From Bradyrhizobium glycinis (GTDB taxonomy: Bacteria; Pseudomonadota; Alphaproteobacteria; Rhizobiales; Xanthobacteraceae), in NCBI RefSeq assembly GCF_016031655.1, contig NZ_JACCHQ010000005.1:231022-295021 (forward strand): a stretch of DNA of 64,000 nucleotides. The letters are read 5' to 3'. Below the pieces are notes generated by a model. It made no database searches and had not been told where the DNA came from. It saw only the letters and a program-made list of their open reading frames with translations. A program made the position numbers and the translations under genes. Of the stretch, positions 7,700 to 16,990 are shown piece by piece; position 1 is the first letter of the stretch, and every line of letters starts with the position of its first letter.

Positions 7700-7904
7700 G
7701 GGGTCACCTCGTGGACTATCGGGGAGGGGTGAGCGTAGCGGCCGCAGAGAGCCTCGCAAAACGAAAGTGCGAAAACAACCCCATGCACAGTAGGCGCCGC
7801 ACGCAAAACATTGACGTTTTTCAGAATTCGCTAAAGGCGAAGCCTCCGCTTGCTCCGTCGGGCAAAACAGGGGCAGAATGGCATGCTGGCGACGGTGGTC
7901 TTCG

Positions 7905-8045
7905 CCTCTCCCCGCGTGCGGGGAGAGGCCGGAATTTGCGGAGCAAATTCCGGGTGAGGGGGAGTCTCCGCGAGTCCGACTGCCAGCGCATGTGCGGAGG
8001 CGGCCCCTCACCCCAACCCTCTCCCCGTAAGAACGGGGCGAGGGA
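7905..8045. repeat. Dispersed palindromic repeat, CTCTCCCCGC family, copy 1
   Basis: Two hairpin units face each other: CCTCTCCCCGC/GCGGGGAGAGG at the left and CCCTCTCCCCG/CGGGGCGAGGG at the right, joined by GGTGAGGGGGAGTCTCCGCG. Related copies occur near 32926-33090, 40142-40289 and 44421-44545. It fills most of the gap between RidA and the next gene (7700-8180); nothing else recognisable lies there. Confidence 0.85.
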
Positions 8046-8180
8046 GCGCACCGTGCTTGCGGGGAATCCTGCCGCTTCGCCTCGAGCCCTCCACCCCATC
8101 ATGTTGCCGCCCCGATCGATCAGGTAGATTCGCTCCGTCTGATTCGAATCCCCCCAACAGAACAGCCCCCGGAGACCCCC

Positions 8181-8615
8181 ATGAAGCTCGCATCCACCCT
8201 CCGCGCCGCGTGCGTCGTCATTGCCGCCCTGGCTGGCCTCTCGACGACCGCGCGCGCCGACAGCGGCTTCGTGACGCTGACGATCTACAAGGCGGGCTGG
8301 ATCATCGGCGGCTCCGGCGGCTCGGGCGTGCTCAACTTCCGCGGCCGCACTTACGCCCTCTCCACCGGCGGCCTCGACTACGGCCTCGTGTTCGGCGGCT
8401 CCAAGACCGTGCTCCGCGGCCGCGTCTCCAACATCAACCGCCCCTCCGACGTTGCCGGGGTCTATGGCGCCGCCGGCGCCGGCCTCGCCGTCGGATCCGG
8501 CGCCCGCGCCATCGTGCTGACCAACCAGAAGGGCGCGGTGCTGGAGCTGACCGGCACGCAGGTCGGCCTGATGGCGAATGCGGATCTCAGCGGGCTTGCG
8601 ATCACGATGCGGTAA
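8181..8615 (+). CDS. Secreted glycine-rich protein, unknown function
   Basis: A 144-residue protein with a signal peptide (cleavage near TTARADS). The mature part is a beta-rich, Gly-rich domain: FVTLTIYKAGWIIGGSGGSG, LNFRGRTYALSTGGLDYG, VYGAAGAGLAVGSGARAIVLTN and LELTGTQVGLMANADLSGL. The YKAGW...GGSG...GRxYxLSxGG pattern recurs in proteobacterial periplasmic proteins of unknown role. A hairpin with GGTGGGCA/TGCCCACC arms (8615-8650) begins at the stop codon. Confidence 0.75.
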   Translation: MKLASTLRAACVVIAALAGLSTTARADSGFVTLTIYKAGWIIGGSGGSGVLNFRGRTYALSTGGLDYGLVFGGSKTVLRGRVSNINRPSDVAGVYGAAGAGLAVGSGARAIVLTNQKGAVLELTGTQVGLMANADLSGLAITMR

Positions 8616-8787
8616 GGTGGGCAAAGGCGCACAAGCGCCGTGTGCCCACCATTGGTATCGGCACAATCCGAACAGTTGGCGGGCACGCTTCCGCCTTCGC
8701 TCTTCGACTACGGCGGACAAGTCGCTGTGGCCACCCCTACAAACTACGAACGAAATGCCGCGGTGAACACCGCCAGTTGCGCCTCGA

Positions 8788-9177
8788 ATGAGCTATCTCA
8801 AGGGGAAATTTGAGCAGATGTTCGACAGTGATGTCGCGGGGTATGTATTTGTCGACGCATTGTCCAAGATGCTGCAAACGAGCGCACTCAGTTCGAATAT
8901 CTCGTTCGGAATAAACTCGGCCCAAAAGCAGTTCAATGTCATGTACGTTGACGCCGAGCTGACCTTCAGCAACGTTGAAATAAGCAATTCCCTCGATCAG
9001 TTCTGCACTAACGGCAAAGACAAGGCGGTGACTCTCCGCCGTGAAATATTCTTCGTCAGCTACCCTCAGGAGTCCTATCTCATTCGAGCGGAGGCGCCAA
9101 CCTGCGGCGGGAGGAGTGCCGCTTCCGATTGGATCACTCAATGGTTGAGCGGGCTTCGAATTTCAGTAAAGGCTTGA
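8788..9177 (+). CDS. Hypothetical protein, atypical composition
   Basis: A 129-residue soluble protein beginning MSYLKGKFEQMFDSDVAGY. No family was recognised and there is no signal peptide. The coding sequence is visibly less GC-rich than its neighbours, with codons such as AAT, AAA and ATA, which suggests recent acquisition. A 134-codon frame on the opposite strand covers the same bases; the plus-strand frame is preferred because its amino acid use looks more natural. The start region lacks a strong ribosome binding site. Confidence 0.45.
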   Translation: MSYLKGKFEQMFDSDVAGYVFVDALSKMLQTSALSSNISFGINSAQKQFNVMYVDAELTFSNVEISNSLDQFCTNGKDKAVTLRREIFFVSYPQESYLIRAEAPTCGGRSAASDWITQWLSGLRISVKA

Positions 9178-9180
9178 TGA

Positions 9181-9726
9181 TCAAAAATCATGAGGTCGGT
9201 TGCGCTGCACTTCGTTTACGCACGAATTGATCCATGCCGCCAGCTCGCGCCACGGCTCGATCGTCCAATGTCCGGACGCCGCACCCGAGGGCGACGGCAG
9301 CACGAAGACCTCCGGCAGGCTTGCATCGCGCACCTGCCGCCCCAGCGCAATCGCAGCCGACGGCTTGCCGTAAAACAGGCTCGCCGCCTTCTTGCCCGTG
9401 AACGCAACCGTCCGCGGCCGGTACTTGTCCATCTTCGCCCTGAAGCCCGGCACGTCGATCGTCTCCGCCGCGATCTGGTGATCCATCCCGGCGCCGGTCT
9501 TGCAGAGATCAGTGAAGCCGATTCCGAGTTCGATCAACTCCGCGAACTCGCCCGGCTGATAGCGCCGCGGCGTGATCCCGGCCTCATGGATCGCGCGCCA
9601 GAAGCGGTTGCCGGGATGGGCGTAGTAGTGGCCGACTTCTGCCGAGCGCGCCGAGGCGGCGGTGCCGACGAAGACGAGGCGGAGGTCGGGACGGAGCTGG
9701 TCGGGGAGGCGGTGAGTTGCATCCAA
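9181..9726 (-). CDS. mug: Mug/TDG-type mismatch-specific DNA glycosylase
   Basis: A 181-residue uracil-DNA glycosylase superfamily protein of the G:T/U mismatch type. Recognisable parts are LRLVFVGTAAS near residue 16, the YYAHPGNRFWRAIHEAG segment, GIGFTDLCKTGAG, TVAFTGKKAAS and the second active-site loop LPSPSGAASGHW near residue 144. The first loop reads GTAAS where E. coli Mug has GINPG, so the catalytic Asn is absent, as in many alphaproteobacterial homologues. The frame opens with a TTG at 9726 directly after the toxin gene; the original start may have been lost when the toxin-antitoxin segment inserted. Confidence 0.85.
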   Translation of the reverse strand: MDATHRLPDQLRPDLRLVFVGTAASARSAEVGHYYAHPGNRFWRAIHEAGITPRRYQPGEFAELIELGIGFTDLCKTGAGMDHQIAAETIDVPGFRAKMDKYRPRTVAFTGKKAASLFYGKPSAAIALGRQVRDASLPEVFVLPSPSGAASGHWTIEPWRELAAWINSCVNEVQRNRPHDF

Positions 9727-9727
9727 G

Positions 9728-10045
9728 TCAATCGTCCGTAGCTACGATCACTCGTTCGTCTTCCGGGCTTCGCGGCCGTGCCATATGCGCGTGATCAGGA
9801 TGTCTTGCGCTTCCGCCAGGACGGCATACCGCACGATGTAGCCGGACGCGCCAACCAAAGCGAACCACGATCTGGCGAAGCTCGGGATTTTCGGTCTGCA
9901 TGCCCAGATTGGGAAACTCCTCCAGCCGCTCGATGGCGCGCCAGATCGGCGCGAGCGCGCGTTGCGCGGCGGTCGGGCTGTGTTGATCGAGAAAAAGGCG
10001 CAATCGCTCGACGTCCTCGACAGCGTCGGGCGAAAGCAGGATCAT
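9728..10045 (-). pseudogene. RelE/ParE-type toxin, frameshifted by a 4-bp duplication
   Basis: The first two thirds match a ParE/RelE toxin (LSPDAVEDVERLRLFLDQH, LEEFPNLGMQTENPELRQIVVRFG). After that the frame becomes unnatural (WRVRLHRAVCRPGG). On the minus strand the break is TTGGTTGG (CCAACCAA at 9851-9858 on the plus strand). Removing one TTGG restores FGASGYIVRYAVLAEAQDIL followed by ITRIWHGREARKTNE and a stop at 9748-9750, a normal 97-residue toxin. The start overlaps the antitoxin stop by four bases (ATGA). The toxin is therefore probably inactive. Confidence 0.82.
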
Positions 10046-10329
10046 CCGATCTTGCGCGCCAGCGGTCGCGGCAGCTCCTTCGCCGACCCCCAGCTCGCGA
10101 CCCAGTCCTTCACCTCATTGAGCGGCACGGCGGCGCCGGTCTCGCGGAAATCATCCAGCCGCCGGCGATCCTCGGCAATGTCGGGGCCGGCAATATCGAC
10201 CACGGAATCGAGCAGCGCCACCGCCTCAGCGAGCACGGCGGCGACATCCTGCCCGCGCTCGTCGGCCATCTCGCGCAAACGCGCGTCGGTGTCGGCGTCG
10301 ATGTCCAGCGTGCGGCGAATGATGTTCAT
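10042..10329 (-). CDS. Ribbon-helix-helix antitoxin (ParD/CopG type)
   Basis: A 95-residue protein. The N-terminus (MNIIRRTLDIDADTDARLRE) is a ribbon-helix-helix DNA-binding domain that would bind the operon's own promoter. The C-terminal half (VPLNEVKDWVASWGSAKELP) is the toxin-wrapping tail typical of ParD-like antitoxins paired with ParE. It overlaps the toxin start by four bases. Because the toxin frame is broken, this is effectively an orphan antitoxin; it could still neutralise a related toxin elsewhere. Confidence 0.85.
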   Translation of the reverse strand: MNIIRRTLDIDADTDARLREMADERGQDVAAVLAEAVALLDSVVDIAGPDIAEDRRRLDDFRETGAAVPLNEVKDWVASWGSAKELPRPLARKIG

Positions 10330-10361
10330 GCCATCAGGATAGGCGCGGAGGGGGAATTTGT

Positions 10362-10585
10362 CGAGGCGCCCGTCTTGGAGAGATCGGTAAGCCGATCCCG
10401 ACCTCGATCAGCGCTGCGAACTCGTCCCGGCTGATACCGCCGCCGCGTGACCCCAGCCTCATGGAGCGCGCGCCAGAAGCGGTTGCCGGATGAGCGTAGT
10501 CGTGCCCGGGCTCGGCCGAGCGCGTCGAAGCGGCGGTGCCGACGAAGACGAGGCGGAGGTGGGGGCCGAGTTGGTCGGGGAGGCC
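10362..10585 (-). pseudogene. Decayed partial copy of mug (5' part)
   Basis: On the minus strand this stretch aligns base for base with the first ~75 codons of the intact mug at 9181-9726 (LPDQLGPHLRLVFVGTAAS, then YAHP), with scattered substitutions. A one-base loss after the YAHP codons shifts the frame (GCCGGATGAGCG here, GCCGGGATGGGCG in the intact gene), and the copy stops near the KTGAG region. The toxin-antitoxin pair lies exactly between this fragment and the intact gene, so it was probably inserted with a partial duplication of mug. The rest of 10330-10739 holds nothing recognisable. Confidence 0.85.
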
Positions 10586-10739
10586 GTGGAGGGTGGAGGT
10601 GGGAAAATCATCTATCCGCAGAGTTGCAGCCCGCATGAGCGTCAGTGACATGCGGCTCAGCTGTCGATCCCCGATATCGCTACGCTCATTCAGGCTACGC
10701 TTACTGGCGATCACGATGAGTTAGGGGTTGCTTAGGTGG

Positions 10740-11522
10740 TTAGCGAAGCGTACCCCACCAATCGTCCAGCGCCCTACGTGCTGTCACGACCAGCGCCGGG
10801 AGCGATCGCCGTTTAACGTTCATGCAGCCAGGGTCGCTCTGCTGTTCTTTTTCCTTGAGGACGCCAGCCGCAACAAACGCGGCACGGTCATCCGGACAAA
10901 ACTCGGATGATTTTCGATCCAACTCCTCGAGGCTAAGTGGAGTTGAGAGAATGCAGGCACCCGTGCCGCGATGGCCTGTGCGGTACGCGATTGATTTGAG
11001 AATCAGCTTGTAAGCGCGGGCCGCCGTGATCTCGTGATCCCACGGCGATTGTAGCCACCAATTGCCAGCGACGATCCGCGCGGTGGAGACGACGCCGACG
11101 TGGTAGGACGTCGTTTCGTCGCCAAAGCTCGCGGAAAACGCATAGCGCCAATTCCAGGCCTCGACCTTCAGATCGAACGGAACAAGAAGATACTTGAACG
11201 AAGGCGCATTTCCTTCGTCCGCTGTTCGCTGGATGAACCGGTCCGCCACCTTGGTGGCCTCGAATTGGGTGGGCGTTGCGAGCAATTCGGATCCGAGCGG
11301 AAGGTCTAGAGCTTGCACAGAGACGGGGGCGGTGAGCACGCGCCGAAGCGCACAAACCAGGGGTTGGACGAACTCCGTGCGTTTCAAGTCTGACTGGATG
11401 TAGAGCACGACTTCCGCAGGTGCGATCGGCCGGGCAACCTCGCGAGGCTGCTCCTGCGCCAGCGCGCCCGACGTCCCAGCGAGCAGGAAGGAAAATATCA
11501 GATCGTGCAATCTGTACTTCAA
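10740..11522 (-). CDS. Secreted protein with degenerate metzincin-like pattern
   Basis: A 260-residue protein with a signal peptide (cleavage near GALAQEQ). The order of elements resembles archaemetzincin-type proteases: a strand with LLVPFDLKV, a YAFSASFGDE segment, VVSTARI, a helix AYKLILKSIAYRTGHRGTGAC, then LSLEELDRKSSEFCPDD. The helix occupies the place of the zinc motif but has no HExxH; only one His remains. If the resemblance is real, this is a non-catalytic or altered relative. Four Cys in the mature part suggest disulfides. No partner gene is evident. Confidence 0.6.
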   Translation of the reverse strand: MKYRLHDLIFSFLLAGTSGALAQEQPREVARPIAPAEVVLYIQSDLKRTEFVQPLVCALRRVLTAPVSVQALDLPLGSELLATPTQFEATKVADRFIQRTADEGNAPSFKYLLVPFDLKVEAWNWRYAFSASFGDETTSYHVGVVSTARIVAGNWWLQSPWDHEITAARAYKLILKSIAYRTGHRGTGACILSTPLSLEELDRKSSEFCPDDRAAFVAAGVLKEKEQQSDPGCMNVKRRSLPALVVTARRALDDWWGTLR

Positions 11523-11703
11523 AGGTGCGATACCGCTCGCCTTAGATGTCTTGTTTTCTACCCTATATCGACATCAAATAAACAGGAAACCAAAAGGTGC
11601 GGAGGCTTCATAGGTTGGTTAGTGAAGTGCAACCACCATGCAAAAGAAGCAAGCGAATGACCATTTCGCGCTCGCTCATCAAACTACTGCCGATTGCCGC
11701 AAA

Positions 11704-11733
11704 CAAAAAAAGACCGGGCGCTTGAGCGCCCGG
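11704..11733 (-). terminator. Rho-independent terminator of thiC
   Basis: A perfect 8-bp stem CCGGGCGC/GCGCCCGG (11714-11721 with 11726-11733) with a TTGA loop, followed on the minus strand by a T-run (A-rich stretch 11702-11711 on the plus strand). It lies about 30 bases beyond the thiC stop and closes the thiamin operon. Confidence 0.9.
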
Positions 11734-11763
11734 CCTGTCGTTTGGCGGGTGCGTGCTACAGTC

Positions 11764-13674
<1,911 letters not shown>

Positions 13675-13702
13675 TTAATTCTGGTGTGCGGTGTTCGATC
13701 TC

Positions 13703-13801
13703 GTCATCCTGAGGTGCTCGCGGAGCGAGCCTCGAAGGATGAACGAGCCGGGCCGTCGCCCTTCGAGGGCCCCTGAAGAAGCGGCCACCTCAGGGTGACG
13801 G
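13703..13801. repeat. Dispersed inverted repeat (GTCATCCTGAGG family)
   Basis: GTCATCCTGAGGTGCTCGC at the left end is mirrored by CACCTCAGGGTGAC at the right end, with internal GCGAGCCTCGAAGGATGAAC and CCCTTCGAGGGCC. It is one of two repeat elements in the thiC-thiE gap. Confidence 0.75.
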
Positions 13802-13819
13802 GATGAAGAGTGTGGCTCC

Positions 13820-13907
13820 GTCATTGCGAGCGCAGCGAAGCAATCCAGAAATGCGTCCGTGGAAGCAGTCTGGATTGCTTCGTCGCAAGTGCTCCTCGCA
13901 ATGACGG
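13820..13907. repeat. Dispersed inverted repeat (GTCATTGCGAGC family), copy 1
   Basis: GTCATTGCGAG...AGCAATCCAGA at the left and TCTGGATTGCT...CGCAATGAC at the right form a long imperfect palindrome of 88 bases. Near-identical copies are at 36424-36510 and 55795-55880. Confidence 0.88.
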
Positions 13908-13925
13908 GTGGAGAGAGTGGGGGCA

Positions 13926-14534
13926 TCACGCCGCCTCCGCAGGTAGGCCGAGCCATTGGCGCACGCGGGCATCGGGGTCGGGGTTCTGGGTGACGTCGGA
14001 CACGACCGCGATGGAATCCGCGCCTGCGCCAAGGATCTCCGCGGCGTGCTCGAACTTGATGCCGCCGATGGCGACCAGCGGGATGGTGCCGATGCGCTGC
14101 TTCCATTCGGTGATCTTTGGAATGCCTTGCGGCTCGAAGCGCATCGATTTCAGGGTCGTGAAGAAGATCGGGCCGAGCGCGACGTAATCGGGTTTGGCCG
14201 CCAGCGCCGTCTCCAGCTCGGCGTCGTCATGGGTGGAGATGCCGAGCTTGAGGCCGGCTTCGCGGATCGCGCCGAGGTCGGCGTCGGCGAGATCTTCCTG
14301 GCCGAGATGCAGGTATTTCGCACCCGCAACGATCGCCGCGCGCCAATAATCGTTCACCACCAGCTTGGCCTGCGTGCCTTCAGTGATCGTCAGCGCGTCG
14401 GTGACGATCTGCAGCGCCTGCGAGTCGTCGAGCTCCTTCGCGCGCAGCTGGATGGTGCCGACGCCGAGCTTGGTCAGGCGTTCGACCCAAGCCAAGCTGT
14501 CGACGACGGGATAGAAGCGGTCAGGATACGGCAT
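13926..14534 (-). CDS. thiE: Thiamin phosphate synthase
   Basis: A 202-residue TIM-barrel protein that joins HMP-pyrophosphate and thiazole phosphate to give thiamin phosphate. The family blocks are present: [64 protein letters not shown] and IPLVAIGGI. The ATG at 14534 overlaps the end of thiG by 14 bases and gives the natural N-terminus ([13 protein letters not shown]); a start at 14576 would add a Pro-rich stretch. Translation is probably coupled to thiG. Confidence 0.93.
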   Translation of the reverse strand: MPYPDRFYPVVDSLAWVERLTKLGVGTIQLRAKELDDSQALQIVTDALTITEGTQAKLVVNDYWRAAIVAGAKYLHLGQEDLADADLGAIREAGLKLGISTHDDAELETALAAKPDYVALGPIFFTTLKSMRFEPQGIPKITEWKQRIGTIPLVAIGGIKFEHAAEILGAGADSIAVVSDVTQNPDPDARVRQWLGLPAEAA

Positions 14535-15303
14535 GCCAGAACGGGGTCCCAACGACAGGGGTGGAGGGCGAGGCAAAGTCGCGGGCGTTCATCAGCCCGG
14601 CCTCGTAAGCGGTGCGGCCGGCCTCACAGCCGAGGCGGAAGGCGTTCGCCATCGCGACGGGATCGGCGGCTTTGGCGATGGCGGTGTTGAGTAGCACGGC
14701 GTCATAGCCGAGCTCGAACGCCTGCGCGGCGTGGGAGGGGGCGCCGAGGCCGGCGTCGACGACCAGCGTGATGTCGGGCAGCCGCTCGCGCAGCAGTTTT
14801 AGCGCATCGCGGTTGGTAATGCCCTTGGCGCTGCCGATCGGAGCTGCCCACGGCATCACCACCCTGCAGCCGGCATCGACGAGGCGATTGGCGACGGAGA
14901 GATCCTCGGTGCAATAGGGGAAGACTTCAAAACCGTCCTTGATCAGGATGCCGGCGGCTTCGACCAGGCCGACGACATCGGGCTGCAGCGTGTCGTTGTC
15001 GGCGATGACCTCGAGCTTGATCCAGGACGTGCCGAACAATTCGCGCGCGAGCTTTGCCGTCGTCACCGCCTCGCGCACGCTGCGGCAGCCGGCGGTGTTC
15101 GGCAGCACTGTCACGTCGAGCTCGCGGATCAGCTTCCAGAACGCATCGCCAGTCTTGCCGCCGGCGGATTCGCGCCGCAGCGACACCGTGACGATGTTGG
15201 CGCCGGAGGCGCGGATTGCGTCCTGCATGATCGCGGGCGAAGGATAGAGCGCGCTGCCGATCAAAAGGCGGGAGGCGAAGGATTTGTTGTAGAAGGTCAC
15301 CAT
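14521..15303 (-). CDS. thiG: Thiazole synthase
   Basis: A 260-residue ThiG that builds the thiazole ring from deoxyxylulose phosphate, dehydroglycine and the ThiS thiocarboxylate. Motifs include [33 protein letters not shown] with the Schiff-base Lys, [10 protein letters not shown] and [29 protein letters not shown]. It lies between thiS and thiE in the operon. A 166-base gap holding a repeat element separates it from thiS. The source of dehydroglycine is ThiO, encoded at the operon head. Confidence 0.96.
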   Translation of the reverse strand: MVTFYNKSFASRLLIGSALYPSPAIMQDAIRASGANIVTVSLRRESAGGKTGDAFWKLIRELDVTVLPNTAGCRSVREAVTTAKLARELFGTSWIKLEVIADNDTLQPDVVGLVEAAGILIKDGFEVFPYCTEDLSVANRLVDAGCRVVMPWAAPIGSAKGITNRDALKLLRERLPDITLVVDAGLGAPSHAAQAFELGYDAVLLNTAIAKAADPVAMANAFRLGCEAGRTAYEAGLMNARDFASPSTPVVGTPFWHAVS

Positions 15304-15330
15304 GTGGGAGGTGTCTCCTCGAGTTCAGCT

Positions 15331-15447
15331 GTCATCCCCGCGAAGGCGGGGATCCATACCGCGTGATTTTTCTTGGGGCACGCGGGGAGAGACCGACCGC
15401 CATAACCGCTCCCTGTGGTTATGGGTCCCCGCCTTCGCGGGGACGAC
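15331..15447. repeat. Dispersed inverted repeat (GTCATCCCCGCGAAGG family)
   Basis: GTCATCCCCGCGAAGGCGGGG at the left end is mirrored by CCCCGCCTTCGCGGGGAC at the right, enclosing a second small inverted repeat (CATAACCGCTC/GTGGTTATGG). It sits inside the thiamin operon between thiS and thiG and would form a strong RNA hairpin in the transcript. Confidence 0.8.
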
Positions 15448-15469
15448 GTGGGGATAGAGTGTGCCATCC

Positions 15470-15667
15470 TCACCCTCCCTGCCGCGGCGTGATGATCTCG
15501 ATCTCGTCGCCGGCCTTTAGGCTGGTCTCGGCCCAGCGGCTTTTCGGCACGACGTCGTAATTGAGTGCGATGGCGAAATGGCTGCCTTCGTAGTCGAGCT
15601 CGGCGAGCAGCGCGTCGATGCTGGCGGCGCTGACCTCGCGCGGCTCGCCGTTGACGATCAGGCGCAT
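15470..15667 (-). CDS. thiS: Sulfur carrier protein ThiS
   Basis: A 65-residue ubiquitin-like protein (MRLIVNGEPREV, LDYEGSHFAIALNYDVV, LKAGDEIEIITPRQGG) ending in the essential Gly-Gly. The C-terminal Gly is adenylated and then converted to a thiocarboxylate that donates sulfur to ThiG. Its start overlaps the thiO stop by ten bases, so the two are translationally coupled. No thiF is seen in this operon, so adenylation must be by ThiF/MoeB encoded elsewhere. Confidence 0.95.
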   Translation of the reverse strand: MRLIVNGEPREVSAASIDALLAELDYEGSHFAIALNYDVVPKSRWAETSLKAGDEIEIITPRQGG

Positions 15668-16668
15668 TGCATCACCTCGTTGTCGATCTGGCCGCGCTCG
15701 ACATAGGCGAGCGTCAGCTCGGCGAGCGCAGGCGCGATCAGGAAGCCGTGACGGTAGAGGCCGTTGACGCTGATCTTGCGATCGCGAATGCCGATGCGCG
15801 GCAAATTGTCGGGATAAGCTGGCCGAAGCCCCGAGCCGAACTCGAGGATGCGGGCTTCGCCGAATGCCGGATGAACGGTGTAGGCGGCGCCCAAAAGCTC
15901 CAGCGCGGAGCGCACGCTGACGCCGGTGTCTTCCGCCTCGATCGAGGTCGCGCCCAGCATGAACAGCCCGTTCTCGCGCGGGATCACGTAGAGCGGCCAG
16001 CGCGGATGGATCAGCCGCACGGGACGCGCCAGCTGCACCTCGTCCGTCTCGATCAGGATCATCTCGCCCTTGACGCCGCGAAGCTCCTTCTGCTCGTCGC
16101 GGGCACTGATGCCGCGGCAGTCGATCACGATGCCGTCCAGCTCGCTCGCGATGACGTCGCTGCCAAACCTGATGGTGCCGCCGGCAGCCTTGATGCGCTC
16201 GTGCAGCTTCGGCAGCACGCGGCGCGGCTCGACATGGCCCTCGGCCGGGAAGAACAGCGCGTCGCGGAAGCGGCCCTCCAGCGACGGCTCGAGCGCGGCA
16301 AGGCCGGCGGCATCGAGCCGGCGGTGATCCTCGGTCATGCGCGCGAAGCGCTCGAAGTCATTGCGCTCGCGCGGATGGGCCACGACCAGCGAGCCGTTGA
16401 ACGGCGTGTCCGGCAGCTCGCGCCGCCAGAGATCGAGCGAGCGCAGGCCGAGGCGGCTGATGATGGGTTCGGCGATTTCGGCCTCGCAATAGGGCGCGAG
16501 CATGCCGCCGGCCCAATGGCTGGCGGCATCCGTCATCGCCTCGTCACCGCGCTCGTGCAAGGTGACGGCGTGGCCGGCCTGTGCGAACAGCAGCGCCTGC
16601 CAGGCGCCCGCGATGCCTGCGCCGATGATGGATACCGGAGAATCCGGTCGCTTGATGGTCTGCAACAT
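15658..16668 (-). CDS. thiO: Glycine oxidase
   Basis: A 336-residue FAD-dependent amine oxidase of the DAO family. The dinucleotide motif IIGAGIAGAWQALLFAQAG is at residues about 14-32; the C-terminal region has GSGLRPAYPDNLPRIG and NGLYRHGFLIAPALA, typical of ThiO. It oxidises glycine to the dehydroglycine (iminoacetate) used by ThiG. It is first in the thiamin operon, and its ATG lies only three bases beyond the TPP riboswitch. An anaerobic alternative, thiH, is absent here, consistent with an aerobic lifestyle. Confidence 0.93.
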   Translation of the reverse strand: MLQTIKRPDSPVSIIGAGIAGAWQALLFAQAGHAVTLHERGDEAMTDAASHWAGGMLAPYCEAEIAEPIISRLGLRSLDLWRRELPDTPFNGSLVVAHPRERNDFERFARMTEDHRRLDAAGLAALEPSLEGRFRDALFFPAEGHVEPRRVLPKLHERIKAAGGTIRFGSDVIASELDGIVIDCRGISARDEQKELRGVKGEMILIETDEVQLARPVRLIHPRWPLYVIPRENGLFMLGATSIEAEDTGVSVRSALELLGAAYTVHPAFGEARILEFGSGLRPAYPDNLPRIGIRDRKISVNGLYRHGFLIAPALAELTLAYVERGQIDNEVMQCA

Positions 16669-16671
16669 CCC

Positions 16672-16790
16672 TGTCCCTTCGCCGGCATGACCCGGATCAG
16701 GTTCAAAGGGTCACCGCGGTCCTGGGCAGCCGGTTTCGGCCGAATTGCCCATTTAGCGGTATCTCAGCTCCTCCTCGGAGCACCCCTCGG
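16672..16790 (-). ncRNA. TPP riboswitch (THI element)
   Basis: Read on the minus strand, the segment begins GAGGGGTGC, then has GCTGAGATACCGC, the conserved ACCCTTTGAACCTGATC block, and ends with ATGCCGGCGAAGGGA. These are the invariant pieces of the thiamin-pyrophosphate aptamer: P1, the pyrimidine-binding CUGAGA loop and the pyrophosphate-binding helix. Its 3' end (AGGGACAGGG) is the only purine-rich sequence before the thiO ATG. Ligand binding would therefore hide the ribosome binding site, giving translational control of thiO-S-G-E-C. Confidence 0.97.
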
Positions 16791-16990
16791 AACGGTGGTA
16801 ATGTATGCTAGTGGGACGGGGTGGTCAACGCGTGTTGGCCCGGAACCCCACCGTGCCCCGGACGCGATGCAGCGCGCCGCCTCTCGGCGGCGTGATGCGT
16901 CGCAGAGCCGGGGCCCATCGTTGCGGAGATGCTGGGTCCCGGCTCTACGACGCAACGCTCGCGCGTTGCGTCTTGTCCGGGACACGAGAG
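16791..16990. other. Intergenic region upstream of the riboswitch
   Basis: About 200 bases between the riboswitch and the lytic transglycosylase gene. It must contain the thiamin operon promoter. Several short inverted repeats (for example CCGGGGCCC and GGGTCCCGG) look like parts of a dispersed repeat. No gene is seen. Confidence 0.5.

Noticed and set aside
8615..8650. GGTGGGCA/TGCCCACC hairpin as a terminator of the 8181-8615 gene
   Set aside because: It starts in the stop codon and no T-run follows; it more likely is another intergenic repeat.
8737..9141. 134-codon minus-strand frame opposite 8788-9177
   Set aside because: Considered as an alternative gene, but the plus-strand product has more natural residue use and hydrophobic periodicity. 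Certainty is limited.
9728..10329. Functional toxin-antitoxin system
   Set aside because: The antitoxin is intact, but the toxin frame is broken by the TTGG duplication, so an active pair cannot be claimed.
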